Source of the DNA: Aestuariirhabdus haliotis
GTDB taxonomy: Bacteria; Pseudomonadota; Gammaproteobacteria; Pseudomonadales; Aestuariirhabdaceae
Direction of reading: 5' to 3'
Assembly (NCBI RefSeq): GCF_023509475.1
Contig: NZ_JAKSDZ010000024.1
Location: 1 to 50,414, forward strand
Length of the DNA: 50,414 nt
Every line of letters begins with the position of its first letter. Position 1 is the first letter of the stretch. The translations under genes and the position numbers were made by a program. Under the pieces are notes generated by a model, which had not been told where the DNA came from, searched no databases, and saw only the letters and a list, made by a program, of their open reading frames with translations. Shown in pieces: positions 37,818-46,346 of the stretch.

Positions 37818-40526
37818 TTAGGTGGTTGGGTTGATGTTACGTGGCGCGAAGGAGAAGCTACGGAACTCATGCTTGTACTTCGATTCACCGATCTTTTTGA
37901 TCTGGGCAACCCCCATCTTGTAGTTATAGTTACCACTGATGTTGTCCACCACGCGAGCCGACAGCGAGTTACTGGGCTGGCGCATATCCAGCATGTTGGC
38001 GTACAGTGAACCCTTCTTGGTCACCGGAGTTACGATCGCCACGGCGGTCACGGCGGCCTTACTGAGCTCGATATGCCCCCGCTTCATCAGCTCAGCGAAC
38101 TGGAAGTTATTACCTTCCACACCGATCAATGTGTCCTTGAAACCGGGCACCCGATTGGAATACATCATCACCTGGTCACCGGACTCGATACCACGAGCCT
38201 TGGCGTCATCGGGATGAATTTCTACCCAGTTCTCCGGCCAGCGTTGCGTGGTGTAGGGGCGACGTTCGATATCGTCGAAACCGGACTGCCAGATCTCGTT
38301 GATACGACCGTTACTGAACCAGAGCTCATCACCGGTTGGCTTCAACCACTCCCAGAGATCCGAGAACAGGCTCCATGGATGCTTCTGGATGTTCACCTTA
38401 CCGGTCTGGCTGTTGAAGTGGGTCAGCTGCTTCTTCAGCGTGTTCTGGCCGATGGGGCCATTGGCTAAACCTTTCTTCTCCAGCTCGGCATCGGTCAGGG
38501 TGGTATCGTGCAGACGCTTGGTACCGACCAGCTCACCACTCTCGTAGTTGTAGAACACCGGACCCTGGATACCGTCGGTGCCAAACTCAGCCATCTTCTG
38601 ATGCAGGGTTTTACCCTCTTTATGAGCGGCGACCTTGATCATATGGAAGTCCTTACGGCTACCACGACTGAAACGTGAGGCTTCTTCGGCGACGTCGTTG
38701 GAGTTCTTCCAGTCGAAGCCATCAAAGCCCATACGCTTGGCCAGTTGTGCGATGATCCACCAGTCAGGCTTGGCGTTACCAGGCGCGTCGTAGAACTTCT
38801 GGTACAGACGCAGACGGCGTTCGCCGTTGGCCCGCATAAAGTCCTCTTCCCCCCAGGTAGCGGCCGGGAACACGATGTCGGCAAAGTGCCCGCCAATGGG
38901 TTCACGCAGGTAGATATCCTGGTTGATCACCACCATACCGCCGGAGTCGGCCCGGGCTTTCAGGGTGTCGATGATCTCCTGCTTGTTGTAACTGCGTACC
39001 TGATAGGGGTTGGCGGTTACCAGTTCCCAGAACTTGCGTTGCAGTCCTTGCGAGCCACTCATGGCCTGAATCCAGGTGGTACCTATGACGTGTGCCATAC
39101 GGGTATGACCGGAATAGAGCCAACGGTCCGTATCCAGTGAACGACGGCGACGGCCAGGTACCTTCTCTGGCGACTTGTTGCGCGGGTAACTGCCGCCTTT
39201 CTGGCCGCCACGCTGGTGGCCACCGAGACGACCCACAACCTGACCGGGACGACCGCCAGCACCGACGATGGTCGCCAGGGAGCTGATGGCGTTGGTATTA
39301 CCGGTGTTGTTGGACCAGTAGAAGCCTTTCTCGATCGCAACAGAGGCCTTGACACGAGAGCCGTCCGCCTTGGGTTTGGCCAGCATCTCGGCGGCCTGGT
39401 AGATCTTGTCGACATCGATATCAGCGACCTTGGCCGCGTAAGACGGATCAAATTCATCCTGACCCAGGTTCCACTTCTTGTAGTCTTCGTAGCCGTTGGT
39501 CTGGAATTTGCCCCAGGTAGTTCGCCACTGCCAGGGCGTATTTCGGGTGCCCTGACCGAAACCGGAAGAGCTTTCCCATTTACTGTTGACCCATTGGCTG
39601 ATCCAGTCGCTGTCTTCCCAGCCGTTTTCCATGATGACTCGAGCAATCGCACCCACTACCAAATTGTCGGTACCGGGCAGGATATCCAGGTGCAGGCCGC
39701 CGTGCTGCTTCATGAATGCGATACCGGCCGTTTCACGAGGGTTCAGGCAGATCGTTTTCATGCCGCCACGAATCGCCGGCATCATGTGCTGGGTAAACAG
39801 AATGGTTTTGGTTTCGTAGGGATCGGTACCGCAGATCATCAGGGTATCGGCACCCGCCCAGTCGTCATAACTGGGGCCGAAGTTATCAAAACCTGCATCA
39901 CGGAATCCCGGCGTCGAGGTGACGTCAGACGGCGTATCGTGGAAGGTGAAGTTCGGCGTATTGACGTGGCGCATCGCGTACTTGGTGATGGCATAGGTGT
40001 TCTCGATGTACTGGTAAGAGTACGTCTTCACACCATAGGCGGCGTCGCCATGTTTCTCACGCACGTAGTTGCCGACTTCGGCGGCGATATCCAGAGCGAA
40101 CTCCCAGGTGACGGGCTGTAGTGTACCGCCAATACGTACCATCGGGTTAAGCAGACGGTCGCGGGTCGGGGTTTGCGGGTTGTAGACCTTGGAGGCCAAC
40201 AAACCACCGCGCATACTGGAATCGCCATTGGTGTTAACGTACTTGGTATCTTTATCAGGCACGATAACCACTTTGTGTGGCTCGCCGTTATGGATCACAA
40301 CGTTGTGCTGTGTTGGCGCGACCCAGCTTTGCAGAGCGTGGCTCGGGAAGTCGACACCAAAGGCGTTTTCAGACGCCTTGGGGCCGCCATCACCGGACGC
40401 CGCCGGCCAACGGTAGACCTTGTAGCCGCAAGCGACGATGCAGTAGTCACAGGCGGTGGTAATGACTTCCGCATGCTTGGGGGGCAGCGGCGCGTGATCT
40501 TCGGGTAAATAGTAATTAGTAGCCAT
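37818..40526 (-). CDS. idrA: IdrA-like catalytic molybdenum subunit (iodate reductase; arsenite oxidase family)
   Basis: A 902-residue DMSO-reductase-family enzyme of the AioA/IdrA branch. The N-terminal [3Fe-4S] motif is CDYCIVACGY (C26, C29, C33) and a serine (in GDSSMRGG, near 103) replaces the fourth cysteine, as in AioA. Then come bis-MGD binding regions (LMICGTDPYETKT; GGLHLDILPGTDN; GSQGLQRKFWE). No signal peptide; it should be exported folded together with the Tat-bearing Rieske subunit. Downstream of two dihaem peroxidases and idrB in one operon, the set that defines dissimilatory iodate reductase (IO3- reduction in the periplasm). An arsenite oxidase cannot be excluded from sequence alone, but those operons lack peroxidases. 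SD GGAGGG precedes ATG 40526. Confidence 0.85.
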   Translation of the reverse strand: MATNYYLPEDHAPLPPKHAEVITTACDYCIVACGYKVYRWPAASGDGGPKASENAFGVDFPSHALQSWVAPTQHNVVIHNGEPHKVVIVPDKDTKYVNTNGDSSMRGGLLASKVYNPQTPTRDRLLNPMVRIGGTLQPVTWEFALDIAAEVGNYVREKHGDAAYGVKTYSYQYIENTYAITKYAMRHVNTPNFTFHDTPSDVTSTPGFRDAGFDNFGPSYDDWAGADTLMICGTDPYETKTILFTQHMMPAIRGGMKTICLNPRETAGIAFMKQHGGLHLDILPGTDNLVVGAIARVIMENGWEDSDWISQWVNSKWESSSGFGQGTRNTPWQWRTTWGKFQTNGYEDYKKWNLGQDEFDPSYAAKVADIDVDKIYQAAEMLAKPKADGSRVKASVAIEKGFYWSNNTGNTNAISSLATIVGAGGRPGQVVGRLGGHQRGGQKGGSYPRNKSPEKVPGRRRRSLDTDRWLYSGHTRMAHVIGTTWIQAMSGSQGLQRKFWELVTANPYQVRSYNKQEIIDTLKARADSGGMVVINQDIYLREPIGGHFADIVFPAATWGEEDFMRANGERRLRLYQKFYDAPGNAKPDWWIIAQLAKRMGFDGFDWKNSNDVAEEASRFSRGSRKDFHMIKVAAHKEGKTLHQKMAEFGTDGIQGPVFYNYESGELVGTKRLHDTTLTDAELEKKGLANGPIGQNTLKKQLTHFNSQTGKVNIQKHPWSLFSDLWEWLKPTGDELWFSNGRINEIWQSGFDDIERRPYTTQRWPENWVEIHPDDAKARGIESGDQVMMYSNRVPGFKDTLIGVEGNNFQFAELMKRGHIELSKAAVTAVAIVTPVTKKGSLYANMLDMRQPSNSLSARVVDNISGNYNYKMGVAQIKKIGESKYKHEFRSFSFAPRNINPTT

Positions 40527-40539
40527 GTTTCATGCCCTC

Positions 40540-41133
40540 CTAGCCGCTCACCAAGTTGTGGTTTCTGCCGAATAACAAGCCCAGCATGCCCACCGCGTAA
40601 ACTTCGTCACCCTGAATTTCCAGCAACACCTGGGGCAGGCTCTCATAGGCCTGACCCGATACGATGATGCCGTGGCGACGCAGGTCGAACAGCGACAGGT
40701 GGAATGGGCACTGTCCCAGGGTGCGGTGCTCATCGGTGGCACGATAGGTGTTTTGCAACGGGCCACCCTGGTGGGTACACATATAGCTGAAGGCAACGAT
40801 ATCCTTGTCGGAACCCACACCACCACCGGCCTGAACGCCCATCTTGGCGATCATGCACTGGGTTTGTGGGCCGTCATCGGGGTAGTTGAAATCAATCGGC
40901 TTATTGGTTTTCAGCTCGCTCAGGTTGGCCACCTTTTTACGGGGATAGCTGACAACGCGGGCATTCATATTGGCCGCCTGTGCCGTACCGGGGAACAGGT
41001 TAACGCTGATCACACTGGCCGATACCGCCGCGGTGCTGCTGTACATCAGGAAGTTACGACGCGACAGCATGCACTTGCCATGTTCCTTCGCGGTTTCCTT
41101 ATCCGTCTTTTTCGCTTTTTTGAAAAGGCTCAT
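40540..41133 (-). CDS. idrB: IdrB-like Rieske [2Fe-2S] subunit with Tat signal
   Basis: A 197-residue small subunit. A twin-arginine signal SRRNFLM (R25, R26) is followed by a hydrophobic stretch to about residue 53. The Rieske cluster ligands are C119 and H121 in MCTHQGG and C142 and H145 in CPFHLS. It passes electrons from the quinol or cytochrome pool to the molybdenum subunit. The start overlaps the peroxidase stop by 4 bp (ATGA) and the stop is 13 bp before idrA, so subunits are made together. AioB of arsenite oxidase has the same layout. Confidence 0.88.
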   Translation of the reverse strand: MSLFKKAKKTDKETAKEHGKCMLSRRNFLMYSSTAAVSASVISVNLFPGTAQAANMNARVVSYPRKKVANLSELKTNKPIDFNYPDDGPQTQCMIAKMGVQAGGGVGSDKDIVAFSYMCTHQGGPLQNTYRATDEHRTLGQCPFHLSLFDLRRHGIIVSGQAYESLPQVLLEIQGDEVYAVGMLGLLFGRNHNLVSG

Positions 41134-42308
41134 TTGGTGGCCTCCATTAACTGTTCTTTGGTAAATAGTGGTGCGTAAGGCGGCATCTTGGGGGTATCCA
41201 TGGTGATCCTGTCACCGGAGAAACCTTCGATAAAGGCCACCAGATCATCCACTTCAGATTCGCTGAGGTTCAAAGGCTGGATCAACTGGCTCTTGGTCTC
41301 TGGGAACTCTGTGGTGCTGCCGTCGGCCATCTTGCCGCCGCGGTTATAAAACTCGACCACATCCTTGAGAGTCGCCACTGTCCCGTTATGCATATAGGGC
41401 GCCGTATACTTTGTATAACGCAGAGATGGCACACGGAACTTGCCTTGCTGTGATTTGATCTTGCCGCGGAAGTACAGACCAGGATCGCCTTTCAGCTTGC
41501 GGTAGGACTCCTCGTAGGAACCCTTGGCGTAGAGTTCGTAGCGGAAAGTGATCTGGCGCAGGGCGTCGGTTTCCCAGGTTTTGTTGGCCGGTACACCGAT
41601 GTTGTAATAGGCCTCGTTGGTTGCCAGCGCACCACTGTGGCACTGGATACAACCGGCTTTGCCTTCAAACAACGTCTTTCCGTTCAGTTGCTGCTTGCTA
41701 AGCGCCTTCTTATCGCCTCGCAGGTAGTTATCAACCGGGGTATCGGTTTGCACCAGGGTACGCTCGAAGGCGGCGATCGCCATCCAGGCGTTGCCCACCT
41801 TGGGCCACTGGTCGCCAAACACATCCTGAAAACGCTCACGATATTCCGGAATCAGCGCCAGGCGCGCTTCCATGATGTCGTTTTCACCGTTACCGGCTAC
41901 AGCACCCTTGGCGGCACTCTTGGCCTGTTTTTCCAGAGAGTTAGCGGAGCCCGCCCAGAACAACTTGCCGTAGTACGCCGAGTTGATAATGGTTTGGCTG
42001 TTACGCCAGTGGACGGTGCCGGGATAGCCCAGAGAGATATCGGCAGGCCAGTCCCAACCGGCGGAAGGCAGGTGGCAGGCTGAGCATGCGGTAGAACCGT
42101 CACCGCCCAGACGACCGTCGAAGAACAGGATTTTACCCAGTTCAATTTTGGCCTCGGTTTGTTTGTTATCGGGTGGAATAGGCGGCTCGCCGAGTGGTGC
42201 TAAAGGCGCAGGTGCCATCGCAGCGCTGGCGCTGATTGCGATGAGCAGGCTGGATCCCGCCAAGGTAGTTGCCAGGCGCTTAAGACTGGCTTTCTTGATG
42301 ATGTTCAT
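41130..42308 (-). CDS. idrP1: Dihaem cytochrome c peroxidase, IdrP1-like
   Basis: A 392-residue periplasmic protein of the MauG/CcpA family with a signal peptide (about 1-30) and two haem c motifs, CSACH (C75, C78, H79) and CIQCH (C220, C223, H224). Marks such as GKILFFDGRLGGDGS and YTAPYMHNGTVATL are family-typical. In iodate reducers the paired peroxidases are thought to remove H2O2 formed during iodate reduction. ATG 42308 after GGAGG is the real start; the longer frame from 42392 overlaps the upstream gene. P1/P2 numbering here is by position only. Confidence 0.87.
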   Translation of the reverse strand: MNIIKKASLKRLATTLAGSSLLIAISASAAMAPAPLAPLGEPPIPPDNKQTEAKIELGKILFFDGRLGGDGSTACSACHLPSAGWDWPADISLGYPGTVHWRNSQTIINSAYYGKLFWAGSANSLEKQAKSAAKGAVAGNGENDIMEARLALIPEYRERFQDVFGDQWPKVGNAWMAIAAFERTLVQTDTPVDNYLRGDKKALSKQQLNGKTLFEGKAGCIQCHSGALATNEAYYNIGVPANKTWETDALRQITFRYELYAKGSYEESYRKLKGDPGLYFRGKIKSQQGKFRVPSLRYTKYTAPYMHNGTVATLKDVVEFYNRGGKMADGSTTEFPETKSQLIQPLNLSESEVDDLVAFIEGFSGDRITMDTPKMPPYAPLFTKEQLMEATK

Positions 42309-42324
42309 AGAATCCTCCATGCCT

Positions 42325-43434
42325 CTAGTTGCGGACCTGTTTCCAGTTTTCGATGGTCCTGTACTTGTAGGTATCCGTGTCCTGGTAAACATGCTCAGTC
42401 GTGGTCAGCTGATCACCGGACAGGGACTCGAGGAAGCTCACCAGATCCTTTTGCTCTTGCGCGTTCAGGTTCAGAGGCTTGATGCGAGGATCTTTCAAAC
42501 GGTCCTGGCCACCACCCTGGTTATAGAAGGCAACTACCTCGTCCAGGGTCTTGATCATGCCGTTATGCATATAGGGGGCGGTGTACTTCAGTTCACGCAG
42601 GGTTGGGGTCATAAAGGTTCCCATATCGCTGCGGTCGGCCTTTTTCTGAATAACGTGACCACCGGGATCGCGCTTCAGGTTCATGTAGTTCTCGATGCCC
42701 ATAAACATGGTAAAGGCGATAAAAGCCTGGTGGTTGTTGGGGTCGAGGAATACGTCCCAGTTTTCAGGCACGCCGGTATTGTGCATTTTGCCATCGCTGT
42801 AGAGCGCACCACTGTGGCAAGAGGCACAGCCTGCTTTACCGCTAAACAGTTTCATACCGCGCTTGGCAGAGTCGTTCATGTTACCGGTATCGGCGGGTGC
42901 ATTGCGCGAAGTGAGGGTTTGCAGGTATTCCGGGATGGCTTTACGAACGCTACCATTGGAAGGTTCGCCGTAGCCGGCGTCTTTAAACATCTGCACATAA
43001 ACAGGATCCTGCTTGATGCGTTCCTGCATCAGGCGCATATCCATGTTCATGATGTAGTCTTCCGTGATCATTTCACGGGTCACATCGTTCAGGTTGGTGC
43101 CGAGCCGGCCGTCATGCATCCAGCGCTTCTTGTGCGCTACGTTGACAAGGGTTGGTGCATTACGGAAATGGCCGTTGCCGGGATAACCCGGAGACAGTGC
43201 CTCTTTGGATGAATAGCCGTTATCGGGCTGGTGGCAGGTCGCACAAGAAATTGCACTATCGCCAGACAAACGTTTATCAAAGAACAGTCGCTTACCCAAC
43301 GCGGCTTTTGCCTCGTTGACCTTCAGTGCTGGTAATGGCCCCATTTGATCGGCGCTGGCGCCATGGCTGGCAAGCAATGCCAGGCCCATGGTGACTGCGG
43401 CCGCGATCTTGAGGGGAGCGGTGGATTTAGCCAT
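42325..43434 (-). CDS. idrP2: Dihaem cytochrome c peroxidase, IdrP2-like
   Basis: A 369-residue exported peroxidase of the same family as its neighbour, yet clearly divergent. Signal peptide about 1-28. Haem motifs CATCH (C64, C67, H68) and CASCH (C203, C206, H207). Typical segments GKRLFFDKRLSGDS, HFRNAPTLVNVAHKKRWMHDGR and KYTAPYMHNGMIKTL. First gene of the operon; a GAGG site precedes the start, 16 bp separate its stop from the next gene. The unusual feature is that two such peroxidases precede a molybdoenzyme, which I take as diagnostic of iodate reductase. Confidence 0.87.
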   Translation of the reverse strand: MAKSTAPLKIAAAVTMGLALLASHGASADQMGPLPALKVNEAKAALGKRLFFDKRLSGDSAISCATCHQPDNGYSSKEALSPGYPGNGHFRNAPTLVNVAHKKRWMHDGRLGTNLNDVTREMITEDYIMNMDMRLMQERIKQDPVYVQMFKDAGYGEPSNGSVRKAIPEYLQTLTSRNAPADTGNMNDSAKRGMKLFSGKAGCASCHSGALYSDGKMHNTGVPENWDVFLDPNNHQAFIAFTMFMGIENYMNLKRDPGGHVIQKKADRSDMGTFMTPTLRELKYTAPYMHNGMIKTLDEVVAFYNQGGGQDRLKDPRIKPLNLNAQEQKDLVSFLESLSGDQLTTTEHVYQDTDTYKYRTIENWKQVRN

Positions 43435-43551
43435 CTAGATGTCCTCCCATAGACTAACTAGTGAAACTACCCGTGTTGTAGTGCTTTATCGTGAGTCAGC
43501 CGATTCTTATTGCAGCTGTTTACGACAAAGAGAAATCGCACCACAGATAAT

Positions 43552-43566
43552 GCAGATATCAGGCCA
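43552..43566 (-). promoter_or_regulatory. Candidate sigma-54 promoter of the idr operon
   Basis: Minus strand TGGCCTGATATCTGC keeps the essential GG and GC with 10 bp between, and 7 of 10 consensus bases of TGGCAC-N5-TTGC. It is about 118-132 bp upstream of the first idr start. Weaker than the norC promoter. Confidence 0.4.
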
Positions 43567-43585
43567 GCTCTATGAATGCTGAGAT

Positions 43586-43606
43586 AACCCTATGTAAATT
43601 AGGGTT
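43586..43606. repeat. Inverted repeat, AACCCTA / TAGGGTT
   Basis: Perfect 7-bp arms around a 7-bp spacer TGTAAAT, followed on plus by a T-rich stretch. May be an operator or a weak terminator-like hairpin; it is 20 bp upstream of the candidate sigma-54 promoter. Confidence 0.6.
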
Positions 43607-43695
43607 TTATTGAAAAGCTGAGAGATTATCGTATTAATGAGTTGCGCGTGCGATTTAACGAACTATAGCTTTGCTTATTGATCTGCGCCTGAAAA

Positions 43696-43712
43696 TTGAA
43701 CGTTATGTTCAA
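43696..43712. promoter_or_regulatory. Candidate operator TTGAACGTTATGTTCAA
   Basis: Perfect 6-bp inverted repeat with a 5-bp spacer, situated about 155 bp upstream of the expected idr transcription start, the usual range for an enhancer-binding protein site. Confidence 0.5.
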
Positions 43713-43917
43713 ATTCATTCCTCGAATACTCGCGATTCTGCTAGGGTGAAGTGCCCTGCAAACGTCAAGTGGCGCCTCCAGCGCTCTTGCATAAGTTGGT
43801 ACGATTGCTGCTGTTAGCTTGGGAAGTGAATACCGCTCACAGGCGCAAGTGATTCCGATGGATGGGCCTCGGGGTCAATCGATCTGCGAAAAACAGAGGT
43901 TGAAGGGAGAGTAGAAT

Positions 43918-46344
43918 ATGGCAATCCGGTCACAGGTTGTGGATCGTTTAATCGCATTGTTGGATCAAGGGGATGAGGTTGATCGTTGCAATGCTGCTCA
44001 GGCGTTGGGGCGGCTGGGAGATTCGCGGGCAAAGGATGCTTTATACAATCATTTGCAAGACGAAGATCTGGATGTCTGTGTCGATGCCGCCCAAGCCCTG
44101 GGTGTGCTGGGGGATGAGGAAGCGACTCGGGGACTGGTAGAGGCGCTGGCTTATCACTGTGCCGGGGATGTCAAACTGGCCGCGGCCAAAGCCTTGAATG
44201 AACGAGGCGGTTCTATCGCGATGGAGGCCTTGCGCCCTCTGGTGCTTGAGCGCCCGGAGGATATGGATACCGGCGAATCGGAAGGGTGGGATGACTGGTG
44301 GGATCTTCAGCTCGAAGCCGTCAAGGCGATGGGCAATCATGGTCACCAGGCAGCGATGGATGAGATCGATGCGCTACTCGATGATGAGGATTGCCAGGAT
44401 ATAGAATCCGAAGCCCTCAAGGCCCTGGCCCTGATGGGAGCACCGGGGACTGAACGCCTGAAGCAACGTTTACAGGATGCAACACCACGCAGCCAGCGGC
44501 GCATTGCTACCGCCCTGGGGCACAGTCACAACGATGAAGCCTTGAGCGTGTTAACGGATCTGCTGGCAAGCCCGCGGGCTGAGGTTCGCGAAGCCAGTTG
44601 CCGGGCACTGTCGAAGCGTCAGGACAGTGACGGCGCTGCTCGCCTGGTGCATCTTCTGGGGGACCCTAACGCCGATGTTCAGGTCGCGGCGCTCGAAGGA
44701 CTCGAGCGGCTTTCTGCCGGCGTGCTGAATACGGCAGTCTGTGTTGAATTGGCCGAGGTTGATTCCCAGCCCGTTCGCCAGATGGCGCTCAGGTTACTGC
44801 ACCTGCGCTGTAAAAATAGCCCGGCGCCCAGCTCCGAACTGGCCGCATTGGCACTGCGGGCCACTCAGGCTGAGAACGCAGAAGAAGCCTCGATTGCCTG
44901 CCAGCTACTGGCCTGCGTGGGGTCGGCCGAGGACGTACCCGCCGTATTGGAGCGGGTGAACGATGCCGAGTGTTCCCCTCTGGTGCGGTGCGAAGCGATT
45001 AAAGCGCTGGAGGCATTAAAGGACAGCTCTCAAGCGACCCTGGAAGCTCTGCTGGGTTGTTGCGACGCGGAGCAGCTGCCGGTACGTCATGGCGCTATGA
45101 AAGCCTTACTGGCACTGAATTCTGTGGCCACAGCCGAGGCGTTGGAAATCCCGCCACTGGAGATGTTGCACCGTATGCTCGCGGGGGAATCCCCGCTGCC
45201 AGAGCCGACAGCTGAAGTAACGGAACAAGAGGCTGTCGCGGAGAATGCTTCTGTGTCGCTTGATGAGGCCGTCGTGGCCATCAAACCTGAAGCCGCCACG
45301 GAACCCGAGGGCGACCTGCAACTGATCGATACCCTGACGCTGGAAGACAAGGTTGAAAAGGCACCGACCATGGAGGAGATCCTGGCTGGTATGTCCTCCA
45401 GTTATCCGGAATCTACCGATGATGACTTTACCTCGGCGGCAGGTTCGACCCTGGATGCCATCACCCGCAGTAATGCGGAAGCCGCTGTGGCCAGCCCCCA
45501 GAACCTGAGTTCCGACTCTGAACGCATTTTGCAGATGGTGGATGATCTGCCTGAAGAGTACGCCGAATTCGGCAATGTGGTGCATCACAACGCTCGTACT
45601 GGCGAACGCATGCTGAGCGACAAGAAGCGGCGCAAAGAATCTACTGCCGAATCCCGGGCGGTCCTGGCCGCATTGATATTGTCTGAGGCCAGTGACGAAC
45701 TCAGTGTGCAAAAACTGTTGCTGTGCCTGATGGATGAAAACGCCGAATTGCGCAAACAGGCGGTGGAGAGCCTGGCCGCCATTGCCGAGAATCATCCTCA
45801 ACTCGAGAGCCTGAAAAATTGTCTGGGTGCGCTGGTTACGCAGTTGCATGCCGGTACCGAAGAGATTCGCCTTGGTGCCGCTCGGGCGCTGGGGGTGCTG
45901 GGGCATAAGAGCGCGATCAAACCTCTGTTCGCGGCGCTGGATGATCAGGATACGCTGGTACGTATTCAGGCTATTCGATCGCTGGTTGCCATCGAACGTG
46001 GCGGGAAAAAGCTGGACGATAATGATCATGTATCCCTCGATGAGGTGGCGCCCACACGAATTATCCAGGCGATTCGGGCCTGCCATAAGGACCCGGAAAT
46101 TGGTGTGCGAGTGGTCGTGATTGAAGCCCTGGGTGCTTTGAAATATGCGGATGTCGAGTTGCTAGTGAATATGGGGCTCGAGCCCGGCGGTGCACTGAGT
46201 GATGTCGCGGCAAAGGTTTTAAGGCCGATGAACTCGGAGGCAGCGACGGCGCGCTTGATCGATGCTATCGACACCCCCGATAGCATGGTGCGGCGATTGG
46301 CGGTATCCATGTTGACCTCGATTCATGGCGCGCAGGCGGTCTGA
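43918..46344 (+). CDS. Large HEAT-repeat protein
   Basis: An 808-residue cytoplasmic protein with no signal peptide or membrane segment. Residues about 1-400 are successive HEAT/PBS-lyase-like helical repeats (RCNAAQALGRLGD, CVDAAQALGVLGD and so on). Residues about 405-560 are an acidic, low-complexity linker. About 575-805 is a second HEAT block (GAARALGVLGHKSAI). HEAT stacks bind proteins; some sit next to redox enzyme operons and may be scaffolds or maturation factors. It begins the plus-strand trio with the kinase, 2 bp before it. SD AGGGAGAG precedes ATG 43918. Function not recognised. Confidence 0.88.
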   Translation: MAIRSQVVDRLIALLDQGDEVDRCNAAQALGRLGDSRAKDALYNHLQDEDLDVCVDAAQALGVLGDEEATRGLVEALAYHCAGDVKLAAAKALNERGGSIAMEALRPLVLERPEDMDTGESEGWDDWWDLQLEAVKAMGNHGHQAAMDEIDALLDDEDCQDIESEALKALALMGAPGTERLKQRLQDATPRSQRRIATALGHSHNDEALSVLTDLLASPRAEVREASCRALSKRQDSDGAARLVHLLGDPNADVQVAALEGLERLSAGVLNTAVCVELAEVDSQPVRQMALRLLHLRCKNSPAPSSELAALALRATQAENAEEASIACQLLACVGSAEDVPAVLERVNDAECSPLVRCEAIKALEALKDSSQATLEALLGCCDAEQLPVRHGAMKALLALNSVATAEALEIPPLEMLHRMLAGESPLPEPTAEVTEQEAVAENASVSLDEAVVAIKPEAATEPEGDLQLIDTLTLEDKVEKAPTMEEILAGMSSSYPESTDDDFTSAAGSTLDAITRSNAEAAVASPQNLSSDSERILQMVDDLPEEYAEFGNVVHHNARTGERMLSDKKRRKESTAESRAVLAALILSEASDELSVQKLLLCLMDENAELRKQAVESLAAIAENHPQLESLKNCLGALVTQLHAGTEEIRLGAARALGVLGHKSAIKPLFAALDDQDTLVRIQAIRSLVAIERGGKKLDDNDHVSLDEVAPTRIIQAIRACHKDPEIGVRVVVIEALGALKYADVELLVNMGLEPGGALSDVAAKVLRPMNSEAATARLIDAIDTPDSMVRRLAVSMLTSIHGAQAV

Positions 46345-46346
46345 AA

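Larger units (their letters stand above)
43435..43917. promoter_or_regulatory. Divergent regulatory region of idr and HEAT-kinase-regulator genes
   Basis: This 483-bp interval has no gene. It contains a candidate sigma-54 promoter for idr (43552-43566), an inverted repeat with 7-bp arms (43586-43606), and a 17-bp perfect inverted repeat (43696-43712). All are listed separately. The right end carries the AGGGAGAG ribosome binding site of the HEAT-repeat gene. Confidence 0.7.

Noticed and set aside
37818-41133. Simple annotation as arsenite oxidase aioBA
   Set aside because: Sequence family agrees, but the co-transcribed peroxidase pair fits iodate reductase better; no ars genes are in the window. 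Left as the alternative.
42148-43212. 354-codon plus-strand frame over the peroxidase genes
   Set aside because: The opposite strand carries haem motifs and signal peptides of two clear genes.
43586-43614. Plus-strand rho-independent terminator
   Set aside because: The AACCCTA/TAGGGTT hairpin is followed by TTTTATT, but no plus-strand gene lies upstream, so an operator is as likely.
45106-46086. 326-codon minus-strand frame over the HEAT-repeat gene
   Set aside because: Shadow of the repeat-rich gene; no independent coding evidence.
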